Source: Oscillospiraceae bacterium
GTDB lineage: Bacteria; Bacillota; Clostridia; Oscillospirales; Ruminococcaceae
Length of the DNA stretch: 64,000 nt
Direction: 5' to 3'
NCBI GenBank assembly: GCA_021769525.1
Contig: JAETSQ010000005.1
Coordinates: 1-64,000 of the forward strand
In this document: piece after piece, positions 43,176 to 51,424 of the stretch
How positions within the stretch are numbered: the stretch's first letter is position 1
Layout of the letters: every line of letters begins with the position of its first letter
The notes under the pieces: generated by a model
Seen by the model: only the letters and a program-made list of their open reading frames with translations
Databases searched by the model: none
What the model was told of the DNA's origin: nothing
Position numbers and translations under genes: made by a program

Positions 43176-43555
43176 CCGCCCGGAGGACCCCGGCCCAGCG
43201 CACCGGACAGGCGGGGGAGGACTACACCGCCCGCTGGCTCCGGGGGGAGGGCTATGAAATTTTGGCCCGGAATTGGCGCTGCCGCTGGGGGGAGGTGGAC
43301 ATCATCGCCCGAAAAGGGGAGACGGTCGCCTTTGTGGAGGTGAAGGCCCGCCGCCCTGGGGCCATGGTGGGCCCCCTGACGGCGGTGGACCGCCAGAAGC
43401 AGAAAAAGCTGCTGCGCACCGCCGAGCTCTGGATGATGAGGTCAAAATGCTCCCTCCAGCCCCGGATGGACGTGGCGGCGGTGACCATCGAAAATTGCCA
43501 GGGCCGGGAGTTCGTCAGCGGCTTTGACTATTACAAGTCGGCATTTGGTGCATAG
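43172..43555 (+). CDS. yraN: UPF0102 (YraN) putative endonuclease
   Basis: A 127-residue protein of the YraN family. AQRTGQAGEDYTARWLRGEG and the nuclease-like core CRWGEVDIIARKGETVAFVE followed by VKAR match the restriction-endonuclease-like D-(x)n-ExK pattern. Family members are proposed to act in DNA processing, but function is unproven. It is coupled to rnhB by an ATGA overlap, as in many Firmicutes. Confidence 0.92.
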   Translation: MTARRTPAQRTGQAGEDYTARWLRGEGYEILARNWRCRWGEVDIIARKGETVAFVEVKARRPGAMVGPLTAVDRQKQKKLLRTAELWMMRSKCSLQPRMDVAAVTIENCQGREFVSGFDYYKSAFGA

Positions 43556-43569
43556 AAGGGGTGGAAAGG

Positions 43570-43677
43570 ATGCGAGATCGGGAGGACCGGAAGAAGCTCT
43601 GGGCCGTCATCGGCGTTTTTGCCGCAGGGACACTGGCTGTGCTGCTGGTGCCGGCGGCGTTCCATATCATTTTGTGA
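43570..43677 (+). CDS. Small single-pass membrane peptide (35 aa)
   Basis: A short frame beginning MRDREDRKKLWAVIGV has a charged N-terminus (net positive) and one hydrophobic helix of about 22 residues (LWAVIGVFAAGTLAVLLV), ending in FHIIL. A good RBS (GGAAAGG) precedes the ATG. It sits exactly between yraN and the dipeptidase gene, with 14 and 16 bases on either side, as a true gene in the operon would. I recognise no family. A small membrane-embedded regulator is possible. Confidence 0.6.
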   Translation: MRDREDRKKLWAVIGVFAAGTLAVLLVPAAFHIIL

Positions 43678-43693
43678 AAGGGGAGGACCGGAG

Positions 43694-44695
43694 ATGAAAA
43701 AACTCCGCTTTCTGGATCTGCACTGCGATACCATCACGCGGGAGCGCGGCACCGATCCTTCGGCCAACAGCTACGACCTGGCGGAGGGCCGGGTGGAGGC
43801 GGTGAGCCTTGTGGACAACGGCTTCCACATCGACCTGCACCGGCTCCCGGAGGAATGGGACTGGTGCCAGACCTTCGCCCTCTTCATCCCGGACGAATAC
43901 CGGGGCCAGGCGGCCATCGATTACTTTGACCGCTGCGCCGCCGCCTTCCGCCGCCAGATGGAGGTCCACGGAAAGTTGATCCGGCAGGTGCGCACCCCGG
44001 CGGAGCTGGAGACGGCCCTGGCGGAGGGAAAAAGAGCGGCCATCCTCGCGGTGGAGGGGGGCGCGGCCCTGGGGGGACGCCTGGAGATGCTGGAGCGCCT
44101 CCGGGAGGAGGGGGTGCGGATGATGACCCTCACCTGGAACGGCGTCAACGAGATCGGCAGCGGCAGCGACAGCCGGATGGGCCTTACACCCTTCGGCCGG
44201 GAGACGGTGGCCCGGATGGAGGAGCTGGGGATGATGGTGGATGTCTCCCACCTCAATGACCCCGGCTTCTGGGAGGTGGCTAAAATGGCCCGTCGCCCCT
44301 TCCTGGCCACCCATTCGGACAGCCGGGCGGTGCGGGACCACAGCCGCAACCTCACCGACGAGCAGTTCCGGGTGATCCGGGACATGGGGGGCATCGTTGG
44401 CATCAACTTCTGCACCATGTTCCTGGCCGATGTGGAGATGGGCCGCCGGGACGTGACACCGGAGCAGTTGATGGCCCATATCCTCCACTTCCTGGACCTG
44501 GGGGGCGAGGACTGCGTTGCCCTGGGGTCCGATTTCGACGGAGCCACCCTCCCCGCCTTCCTGGACGGGGCCCACAGCCTGGGCACCCTGCGGGACGTGA
44601 TGCTGGCCGCCGGCCTGGGGGAGGACCTTACCGACAAGATCTGCTTCCGTAACGCCCTGGATTTCTGGAAGCGGTACGAAAAAACCGCTCTGTAA
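43694..44695 (+). CDS. Membrane dipeptidase, peptidase family M19
   Basis: A 333-residue zinc-dependent dipeptidase related to mammalian renal dipeptidase. FLDLHCDTITRE (near 6-17) gives the HxD metal ligands. AILAVEGGAALGGRLEMLE (near 118) gives the bridging Glu. VDVSHLNDPGFWEVAKMARR with FLATHSDSRAVRDHSRNLTD (near 200) supplies the remaining histidines. LGSDFDGATLP is a further signature. There is no signal peptide, so it is probably cytoplasmic and may process D- or L-dipeptides from wall turnover or uptake. The ATG at 43694 follows GGGGAGG. Confidence 0.93.
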   Translation: MKKLRFLDLHCDTITRERGTDPSANSYDLAEGRVEAVSLVDNGFHIDLHRLPEEWDWCQTFALFIPDEYRGQAAIDYFDRCAAAFRRQMEVHGKLIRQVRTPAELETALAEGKRAAILAVEGGAALGGRLEMLERLREEGVRMMTLTWNGVNEIGSGSDSRMGLTPFGRETVARMEELGMMVDVSHLNDPGFWEVAKMARRPFLATHSDSRAVRDHSRNLTDEQFRVIRDMGGIVGINFCTMFLADVEMGRRDVTPEQLMAHILHFLDLGGEDCVALGSDFDGATLPAFLDGAHSLGTLRDVMLAAGLGEDLTDKICFRNALDFWKRYEKTAL

Positions 44696-44729
44696 AGGAG
44701 AGGCAAGGAACGGAAGAAGGAGGGACCGC

Positions 44730-45089
44730 ATGAAAAAGTGGCTGGACGAGGAATACGAGTTTGAGGTGGAGGTGGTGGGCTTCCTGCAAGGGGACACCAC
44801 CGAGCACTACTGCCGCAACGGTGAGGAGGTGGGGGACACCTACCACTGCACCTACGGCAGCCCGGTGAACGGCCAGGGGTATGGCATCTGTCCCAAGGCG
44901 ATGCTGACCCTCTTTCCCCTGATGGAAGCGGTGCGCTCCGGCGGCGACCTCACAAGGGTGGGGGGCGACAGCAGATACACCAAGACCATCGTCTGCCCCG
45001 ATGGCTGTGTGATCTTCCGGCTGACGGCGAAGCCCCTGGGGGACGGGAATCCCTTCCTGGACAGGGCCTTCGGAGAGCTGCCGGAATGA
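44730..45089 (+). CDS. TIGR04076-family protein
   Basis: A 119-residue soluble protein. The layout fits the TIGR04076 family: EYEFEVEVVGFLQGDTTEHY at the start, then YGSPVNGQGYGICPKAMLTL, and YTKTIVCPDGCVIFRLTAKP with two cysteines. The family has no known function; members often lie next to metabolic or redox genes. RBS is GAAGGAGGG. It lies between the dipeptidase and thrC genes. Confidence 0.75.
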   Translation: MKKWLDEEYEFEVEVVGFLQGDTTEHYCRNGEEVGDTYHCTYGSPVNGQGYGICPKAMLTLFPLMEAVRSGGDLTRVGGDSRYTKTIVCPDGCVIFRLTAKPLGDGNPFLDRAFGELPE

Positions 45090-45124
45090 ATGAGACAACG
45101 TGAGGATAAGAGAGGTGTATTGCC

Positions 45125-46612
45125 ATGAACTATACCAGCACAAGGGACAACAGCCGGCGGGTGACGGCCCAGGAGGCCATCGTGCAGGGCATCTCCCCGG
45201 AAGGGGGGCTCTTCGTCCCCACCGAGATGCCCTCTCTCACCGGAGAGGATCTCCTGGCCCTCTCCCGGATGGAGTACACCCAGCGGGCGGTGTGGGTCCT
45301 CTCCCGCTTTCTGACCGACTGGACGGCGGAGGAGCTGGCCGCGGCGGTGGAGGCCGCCTACGGCGGGGAGAACTTTGAAAGCGGGGACCCCGCCCCCCTT
45401 GCCCGCCTGGGGGAGGGGCAGTATCTTCTGGAGCTGTGGCACGGCCCCACCTGCGCCTTCAAGGATATGGCCCTCCAACTGCTGCCGGGGCTCCTGCCTG
45501 CGGCGGCAAAGAAGAGCGGCTGCCAAAAGGAGATCGCCATCCTGGTGGCTACCTCCGGGGATACCGGCAAGGCTGCCCTGGAGGGCTTCCGGGACGTTCC
45601 CGGCACCCGCATCCTGGTCTTTTACCCGGAGGATGGGGTCAGCCGGATGCAGAAGCGCCAGATGACCACCCAGCGGGGGGAGAATGTGGCGGTCCTGGGT
45701 ATCCGGGGCAACTTCGACGATGCCCAGAACGGGGTGAAGGCCATCTTCGGGGACGAGAGGATGGCGGCGGAGCTTTCGGAGCGGGGGTTCGTCCTCTCCA
45801 GCGCCAACTCCATCAACTGGGGGCGGCTGGTGCCCCAGATCGTCTACTACATCAGCGCCTACTGCCAGCTGCTGGCGGACGGGGAGATCGCCCCAGGGGA
45901 GGAGATCAATTTCTGTGTTCCCACCGGCAACTTCGGCAACATCCTGGCGGGGTACTACGCAAAGGAGATGGGCCTGCCGGTAAAGATGCTCCTCTGCGCC
46001 AGCAACCGCAACAACGTCCTGACGGATTTCATCGCCACCGGGAAGTACGACCGCAACCGGAAGTTTTACACCACCACCTCCCCCTCCATGGATATTCTCA
46101 TCTCCAGCAACCTGGAGCGGCTTTTGTATCTCCTCACCGGCAGGAGCGATGCCGAGACCAGGGAGAAGATGGCATCCCTCCGGGAAACGGGGGTCTACCA
46201 GCTGGATGAAAAGGAGCTGGACGCTCTCCGGCGGGAGTTCTGGGGCGGCTGCTGCGATGATGCCCAGGCGGCGGAGACCATCCGGGAGACCTTCCGGAAA
46301 TATTCCTACCTCTGCGACCCCCACACCGCGGTGGCGGTGAACGTCTGGGAGCAGTACCGGAGGGAGACGGGGGACACCGCCAAGACGGTGATCCTTTCCA
46401 CCGCCAGCCCCTACAAATTCGGGGATACCGTCCTCACCGCCCTGGGGGAGGACTGCCCGGAGGACGATTTTGCCCGCCTGGCCGCCCTGGAGAGGGTCTC
46501 CGGGCTGCCCGTCCCCGCCTCCCTGACCGCCCTAAAGGATGCCCCCTGCCGGTTCCCGGAGGTGTGCGAGCCGGAAGAGATGGGGGAGAAGGTGCTGGCG
46601 TTTTTGCGGTAA
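45125..46612 (+). CDS. thrC: Threonine synthase
   Basis: A 495-residue PLP enzyme that converts O-phospho-homoserine to threonine. The PLP Lys is in WHGPTCAFKDMALQLLPGLL (near 116). ILVATSGDTGKAALEG and VPTGNFGNILAGYYAKEMGL bind substrate and PLP phosphate. The N-terminus (MNYTSTRDNSRRVTAQEAIV) is the long type found in E. coli and yeast-like enzymes rather than the short B. subtilis form (352 aa). RBS is AGAGAGG. It is followed 12 bases later by an unknown gene. No other threonine gene is nearby. Confidence 0.96.
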   Translation: MNYTSTRDNSRRVTAQEAIVQGISPEGGLFVPTEMPSLTGEDLLALSRMEYTQRAVWVLSRFLTDWTAEELAAAVEAAYGGENFESGDPAPLARLGEGQYLLELWHGPTCAFKDMALQLLPGLLPAAAKKSGCQKEIAILVATSGDTGKAALEGFRDVPGTRILVFYPEDGVSRMQKRQMTTQRGENVAVLGIRGNFDDAQNGVKAIFGDERMAAELSERGFVLSSANSINWGRLVPQIVYYISAYCQLLADGEIAPGEEINFCVPTGNFGNILAGYYAKEMGLPVKMLLCASNRNNVLTDFIATGKYDRNRKFYTTTSPSMDILISSNLERLLYLLTGRSDAETREKMASLRETGVYQLDEKELDALRREFWGGCCDDAQAAETIRETFRKYSYLCDPHTAVAVNVWEQYRRETGDTAKTVILSTASPYKFGDTVLTALGEDCPEDDFARLAALERVSGLPVPASLTALKDAPCRFPEVCEPEEMGEKVLAFLR

Positions 46613-46624
46613 AGGAGAGCTGAA

Positions 46625-47053
46625 ATGGGCATCTTCGGAAAGAAAAAGCAGCCCCTTGCACCCCAGCCGCCCCAGAGGACTTTGGCGGAGGATATCCCCA
46701 TTGCCGCGGACTGGGTGGTGAAGGCGCTGAACAGCTCCGGCTACCGGGCGGACTACACCCTGGAGAGCATGAAGGAGCTGGACCGCTTCTTCGATGAGCA
46801 GGACCGCCCCGGCGGCATCCTGGAGGGCAGGCGGGGGCAGATCCTCTTCGGCATCGGCTCCTATGTGGGGCAGACCGCTATCCGCCTTTACGGCGGGCGT
46901 TGGCACACCGATGACAGCGACCCGCAGGGGGAGGTCAACATCCTGGTGGAGCTGGAGAACGGGACCAGGCTGTGGCCGGTGGTCCGCTGTATGAAGCGGT
47001 GCAGGCTGGGGCCGGAGGAGAGCCTCTACGCCTATCTTTTGGCCATGAGGTAG
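46625..47053 (+). CDS. Unknown protein with MGxFGKKK N-terminus (142 aa)
   Basis: I do not recognise the family. The N-terminus MGIFGKKKQPLAPQPP is short, basic and Pro-rich. The body (about 22-140) is a soluble alpha/beta domain. Its best marked segment is GQILFGIGSYVGQTAIRLYG followed by GRW and VNILVELENGTRLWPVVRCM. The start resembles those of two DUF4261-like proteins 15 kb downstream (MGFLGDLFGKKK and MGFLNGLFGKK), which may be convergent or a shared targeting feature. RBS is AAAGGAGAG. It is likely co-transcribed with thrC and the phosphoesterase. Confidence 0.65.
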   Translation: MGIFGKKKQPLAPQPPQRTLAEDIPIAADWVVKALNSSGYRADYTLESMKELDRFFDEQDRPGGILEGRRGQILFGIGSYVGQTAIRLYGGRWHTDDSDPQGEVNILVELENGTRLWPVVRCMKRCRLGPEESLYAYLLAMR

Positions 47054-47086
47054 AAGCCAGCGGGAATGGGGAAGGGAGGTTATGCC

Positions 47087-47773
47087 ATGTCCATCTACGC
47101 CATCGGGGACCTGCATCTTTCCCTGGCCTGCCCGGAAAAGACCATGGAGGTCTTCCGGGGGTGGCAGGATTACCAGCGGCGGCTGGAGGAAAACTGGAGA
47201 GCCCTCGTCCGCCCGGAGGATACGGTGGTGCTGGCGGGGGACAGCTCCTGGGCCATGCGCCTCTGTGACGCCGGGCCGGACTTCCGCTTCCTGGACAGCC
47301 TGCCGGGAAGGAAGCTCCTGATGAAGGGAAACCACGACTACTGGTGGACCACCCGCCAGAAGATGGAGCGTTTTTTTGCGGCGGAGGGATTAACCACCCT
47401 TTCGGTACTCCATAATAACTCGGTGGAGGCCCAGGGGGTGTGGCTCTGCGGCAGCCGGGGATGGCTCTTTGAGGGGAACCAGAAGTACGACCCGCTCATC
47501 GTGGCAAGGGAGGAGGGGCGCATCCGCCGCTCCCTGGAGGCGGCGCCTCCGGAGGGAGAGAAGCTGTTGTTCCTCCACTATCCGCCGGTGTACGGCACCC
47601 AGGAGCTGCCGGAGTTCTTCGGGGCCATGGCGGACTACGGGGTGCGGGAGTGCTTCTATGGCCATATCCACGGCAGCGGCGCGGCGCCGGCCCTCCAGGG
47701 GGAGCACCGGGGCGTCTCCCTGCGGCTGATTTCCGCCGATTTTCTCAAATTTATGCCCCTTCTCATCCGATAG
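47087..47773 (+). CDS. Metallophosphoesterase
   Basis: A 228-residue calcineurin-like phosphoesterase with the complete dinuclear metal signature. It has AIGDLHLSL (near 5), VLAGDSSWAM (near 50; Gly-Asp with Ser-Ser in place of the usual Asn/Asp), MKGNHDYWWTT (near 80), FLHYPPVYG (near 164) and CFYGHIHGSG (near 191). The substrate is unknown. The ATG at 47087 follows GAAGGGAGG; an in-frame ATG at 47066 lies upstream of that RBS and was rejected. Confidence 0.88.
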   Translation: MSIYAIGDLHLSLACPEKTMEVFRGWQDYQRRLEENWRALVRPEDTVVLAGDSSWAMRLCDAGPDFRFLDSLPGRKLLMKGNHDYWWTTRQKMERFFAAEGLTTLSVLHNNSVEAQGVWLCGSRGWLFEGNQKYDPLIVAREEGRIRRSLEAAPPEGEKLLFLHYPPVYGTQELPEFFGAMADYGVRECFYGHIHGSGAAPALQGEHRGVSLRLISADFLKFMPLLIR

Positions 47774-47808
47774 TTTACAGTTTGCATATAGATTTCTTCG
47801 AAAAGCTG

Positions 47809-47817
47809 TGTTATAAT
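47809..47817 (+). promoter_or_regulatory. Extended -10 promoter of the trigger factor operon
   Basis: TGTTATAAT (47809-47817) is an extended -10 (TGn plus TATAAT). The -35 region at the right distance (TAGATT) is weak. The tig ATG is 80 bases downstream. Confidence 0.7.
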
Positions 47818-47896
47818 AGCCGGGCAGGCCCTGTAGGCCGGGCCGGCACTGTGAAACAGATCATCAAAATTCAGTATAACATCTGGAGGAAGTAAC

Positions 47897-49288
47897 ATGA
47901 AACTGCTCAGGACTGACAAGACCGAGACCAACCTTTACGAGCTGGAGATCCGCGTGGAGGGTGACGAGTGGAAGGCGGGGATGGACCGCTCCTTCCGCAA
48001 GAATGTCTCGAAGCTCAATATCCCCGGCTTCCGCAAGGGCAAGGCCCCCCGCGCCATGGTGATGCGGATGGTGGGGGAGGACTACTTCTACGAGGACGCG
48101 GTGAACATGACTTACTCCGACGCCTACGAGAAGGCCCTGGAGGAATCCGGCCTGGAGCCGGTGGACCGGGCGGACGTGGAGCTGAAGGAAGTGAACGGCG
48201 AGGGCTACACCTTTGTGGCCAAGGTCACCACCCGTCCGGAGGTCACCCTGGGGGAATATAAGGGCCTTGCCGCGGTCCGGGAGGACAGCGCGGTGACTGA
48301 TGAGGAGGTCCGGGGAGAGCTGGACCGGATGGCGGACCGCAACAGCCGCCTGGTGGACGTGGACGACCGCCCCGCCGAAAACGGCGACACCACCGAGATC
48401 GACTTTGAGGGCTTCCTGGACGGGGTGGCCTTCCCCGGCGGCAAGGGGGAAAAGTACACCCTGGTGCTGGGTTCCAACCAGTTCATCCCCGGCTTTGAGG
48501 ACCAGATCGTGGGACACAGTGCCGGCGAGGAGTTTGAGATCGCCGTAAAGTTCCCGGAGGATTACCACGAGGAGACCCTGAAGGGGAAGGACACCACCTT
48601 TAAGGTGAAGCTCCATGCCATCCGCAAGAAGGAGATCCCCGCCCTGGACGACGAGTTCGCCAAGGATGTCAGCGAGTTCGACACCCTGGAGGAGCTGAAG
48701 GCGGACCTCCGGAAGAAGCTCCAGGAGCGCAAGACCGCCGCCGCCGAGGAGCGGCTGGAAAACACCCTGGTGGACGCCGCCGCGGCGAACGCCCAGATGG
48801 AGATCCCCCCTGTGATGGTGGAGAACAAGATCAACGAGATGGTGCAGGACTTTGATTACCGGCTCCAGAGCCAGGGCCTCAACCTCCCCACCTACCTCCA
48901 GTACGCAGGGATGGATATGTCCGCCTTCCGGGAGGGCTTTACCCCCCAGGCCCAGCAGCAGGTGCGGGTGGCCCTCACCCTGGAGGCCATCGCCAAGGCG
49001 GAAAACCTTGAGGCGGAAGAGGAAGCCATCGAGGCGGAGTACAAGAAGATGGCCGAGTCCTACGGCATCGAGGTGGAAAAGGTGAAGGGGGTCGTCTCCG
49101 CCGGGAGCATCGCCACCAACCTCCGCCTGAATAAGGCCATCGATCTCATCAAGTCCACGGCAAAGGTCACCGATGCCCCCGCCGGGGAGAAGGCGGAGGC
49201 GGCGGAAAAGCCCGCCAAGCCCAAGACCACCCGCAAGCGCAAGCCCAAAGCCGAAGAGAAGGCGGAGGAGCCCAAAGCGGAGGAATGA
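47897..49288 (+). CDS. tig: Trigger factor
   Basis: A 463-residue ribosome-associated chaperone with peptidyl-prolyl isomerase activity. The ribosome-binding N domain has ISKLNIPGFRKGKAPRAMV-like sequence (VSKLNIPGFRKGKAPRAMV, near 36). The FKBP-type domain (about 155-240) has NGDTTEIDFEGFLDGVAFPG and LGSNQFIPGFEDQIVGHSAG. A helical substrate-binding C domain follows. The last 45 residues are a Lys/Ala/Glu-rich tail, longer than in B. subtilis (424 aa). It heads the tig-clpP-clpX-lon quality-control cluster. RBS is GGAGGAAG. Confidence 0.97.
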   Translation: MKLLRTDKTETNLYELEIRVEGDEWKAGMDRSFRKNVSKLNIPGFRKGKAPRAMVMRMVGEDYFYEDAVNMTYSDAYEKALEESGLEPVDRADVELKEVNGEGYTFVAKVTTRPEVTLGEYKGLAAVREDSAVTDEEVRGELDRMADRNSRLVDVDDRPAENGDTTEIDFEGFLDGVAFPGGKGEKYTLVLGSNQFIPGFEDQIVGHSAGEEFEIAVKFPEDYHEETLKGKDTTFKVKLHAIRKKEIPALDDEFAKDVSEFDTLEELKADLRKKLQERKTAAAEERLENTLVDAAAANAQMEIPPVMVENKINEMVQDFDYRLQSQGLNLPTYLQYAGMDMSAFREGFTPQAQQQVRVALTLEAIAKAENLEAEEEAIEAEYKKMAESYGIEVEKVKGVVSAGSIATNLRLNKAIDLIKSTAKVTDAPAGEKAEAAEKPAKPKTTRKRKPKAEEKAEEPKAEE

Positions 49289-49377
49289 GCGAGATTTCTC
49301 CCGGTCCGTCCTTCCCGCCGGATCATCATAGCCCCGCCCCCTTGTGAGAGAGCGGGGGAACATGGAGGTTTCTAATT

Positions 49378-49965
49378 ATGAGTTTAGTGCCAATGGTAGT
49401 GGAACAGACCAACCGGGGAGAGCGCTCCTACGACATCTTTTCCCGCCTGCTCAATGACCGCATCATCATCCTCTGCGAGGATGTGAACGATACCACCGCC
49501 GGCCTGGTGGTGGCCCAGATGCTCTACCTGGAGGGGCAGGACCCGGAAAAGGACATCAACTTCTACATCAACAGCCCTGGAGGCTCCATCTCCGCCGGGA
49601 TGGCCATCTATGACACCATGCAGTTTGTAAAGTGCGACGTGGCTACCACCTGCATCGGGATGGCGGCCTCCATGGGGGCCTTCCTCCTTTCCTCCGGCGC
49701 CAAGGGGAAGCGCTTCGCCCTCCCCAACAGCGAGATCATGATCCACCAGCCCCTGATGAGCGGCCTCCAGGGCCAGGCCACGGACATCAAGATCCGGGCG
49801 GACTGGCTGCTGCGCACCAAGCAGAAGCTGAACCGGATGCTGGCGGAGCAGACCGGCAAATCCCTGGAGCAGGTCCAGCAGGACACCGAACGGGATAACT
49901 TTATGAACGCCGAGGAAGCCCTGGCCTATGGCCTGATCGATAAGATCATCACCCACCACGAGTGA
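49378..49965 (+). CDS. clpP: ATP-dependent Clp protease proteolytic subunit
   Basis: A 195-residue serine protease that assembles into two stacked heptamers and degrades substrates fed by ClpX or ClpC. The catalytic Ser is in [20 protein letters not shown] (near 97), the His in MIHQPLMSG (near 122), and the Asp lies in the following helix (DIKIRADW). [18 protein letters not shown] is the oxyanion region. The N-terminus ([20 protein letters not shown]) is standard. RBS is GGAGG. clpX follows after 63 bases. Confidence 0.98.
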   Translation: MSLVPMVVEQTNRGERSYDIFSRLLNDRIIILCEDVNDTTAGLVVAQMLYLEGQDPEKDINFYINSPGGSISAGMAIYDTMQFVKCDVATTCIGMAASMGAFLLSSGAKGKRFALPNSEIMIHQPLMSGLQGQATDIKIRADWLLRTKQKLNRMLAEQTGKSLEQVQQDTERDNFMNAEEALAYGLIDKIITHHE

Positions 49966-50028
49966 TGGGGGAAAACCGGGGAGCATTCCGGCCCCTGGGC
50001 CGGAAAGACAGGAGGAACTGGCTGTACT

Positions 50029-51348
50029 ATGGCAAGTAATGACGATAAGAAGCAGCTTCGCTGCTCCTTCTGCGGCAAGCCCCAGGATAAGGTCCAGCGG
50101 ATGATCGCCGGGCCGGGGGTCTGCATCTGCAACGAGTGCGTGGAACTGTGCCAGGCGGTGCTGGAGGATGAGCCCGTCTCCGTCCAGCGGCGGTCCGCTC
50201 CGGAAGAGGTGGAGCTGGCTATCCCGAAGCCTGGGGAGATCAAGCGCTTTCTGGATGAGTATGTGGTGGGCCAGGACGCGGCCAAAAAGGCCCTTTCGGT
50301 AGCGGTCTATAACCACTATAAGCGGATCTTCTTCGGCACCGGAGGGGATGTGGAGCTGCAAAAGAGCAACATCATGCTCCTGGGCCCCACCGGCGTGGGC
50401 AAGACCCTGCTGGCCCAGTCCCTGGCGCGGGTGCTGGGGGTGCCCTTCGCCATCGCCGACGCCACCACCCTCACCGAGGCGGGGTATGTGGGAGAGGACG
50501 TGGAGAACATCCTCCTGCGCCTCATCCAGGCGGCGGATTTTGACATCGGCCGGGCGGAGAAGGGCATCATCTACATCGACGAGCTGGATAAGATCTCCCG
50601 CAAATCGGAGAACCCCTCCATCACGCGGGATGTCAGCGGCGAGGGGGTGCAGCAGGCCCTGCTGAAGATCCTGGAGGGCACCGTCGCCAACGTCCCCCCC
50701 AACGGGGGCCGCAAGCATCCCCAGCAGGAATTCATCCAGATCGACACCACCAACATCCTCTTCATCTGCGGCGGCGCATTTGAGGGGCTGGAGAACATCA
50801 TCGAAAAGCGCACCGATAATTCCTCCCTGGGCTTCAGCGGCCAGCTTCGGGAATCCAAGGAGGCGCGGACCCAGAAGCTCCTCAAGAAGGTGGAGCCCCA
50901 TGACCTGGTGCGCTTCGGCCTGATCCCGGAGCTGGTGGGGCGCATCCCGGTCATCGCGACCCTGGACGCCCTGGACGAGGAAGCCCTGCTGAAGATCCTG
51001 CTGGAGCCGAAAAATTCCCTGGTGAAGCAGTACAAAAAGCTCTTTGAGCTGGACGGGGTGGAGATCGAGTTTGAAGAGGGGGCCCTGCGGACGGTGGCGA
51101 AGAAGGCCATCCAGCGCAAGGCCGGGGCCCGCGGCCTCCGGGGCATCATGGAGGGGATGCTGGGGGAGATCATGTTCCAGACCCCCTCGGACCCCACCGT
51201 GGACCGCATCCTCATCACCGAGGGCTGCGCCGCCGGCGAGGGGGAGCCGGAGTATCACCACAATCCCCTGAAGAAGCCCTCGCGCCTGATGCTGGGCCAG
51301 CAGAACCCGGCGCCGGCGCCCCGCCCCAAGCGCGGCTCGGCTTCCTAG
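50029..51348 (+). CDS. clpX: ATP-dependent Clp protease ATPase ClpX
   Basis: A 439-residue AAA+ unfoldase. The N-terminal zinc-binding domain has CSFCGKPQ and CICNECV (about 11-40). Walker A is [15 protein letters not shown] (near 119), Walker [11 protein letters not shown] (near 182), and [14 protein letters not shown]-like ([13 protein letters not shown]) is the pore/sensor region. The IGF loop that docks ClpP is represented by [10 protein letters not shown] (near 265). C-terminal sensor 2 is [14 protein letters not shown] is AGGAGG. Confidence 0.97.
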   Translation: MASNDDKKQLRCSFCGKPQDKVQRMIAGPGVCICNECVELCQAVLEDEPVSVQRRSAPEEVELAIPKPGEIKRFLDEYVVGQDAAKKALSVAVYNHYKRIFFGTGGDVELQKSNIMLLGPTGVGKTLLAQSLARVLGVPFAIADATTLTEAGYVGEDVENILLRLIQAADFDIGRAEKGIIYIDELDKISRKSENPSITRDVSGEGVQQALLKILEGTVANVPPNGGRKHPQQEFIQIDTTNILFICGGAFEGLENIIEKRTDNSSLGFSGQLRESKEARTQKLLKKVEPHDLVRFGLIPELVGRIPVIATLDALDEEALLKILLEPKNSLVKQYKKLFELDGVEIEFEEGALRTVAKKAIQRKAGARGLRGIMEGMLGEIMFQTPSDPTVDRILITEGCAAGEGEPEYHHNPLKKPSRLMLGQQNPAPAPRPKRGSAS

Positions 51349-51424
51349 TCCATTTTCTCCTGCCTCCGCAGCCTCCCTGCGGGGGTAGTTTTGTCTACCG
51401 ACCGGAAAGGTGGTTTGTACCCAT

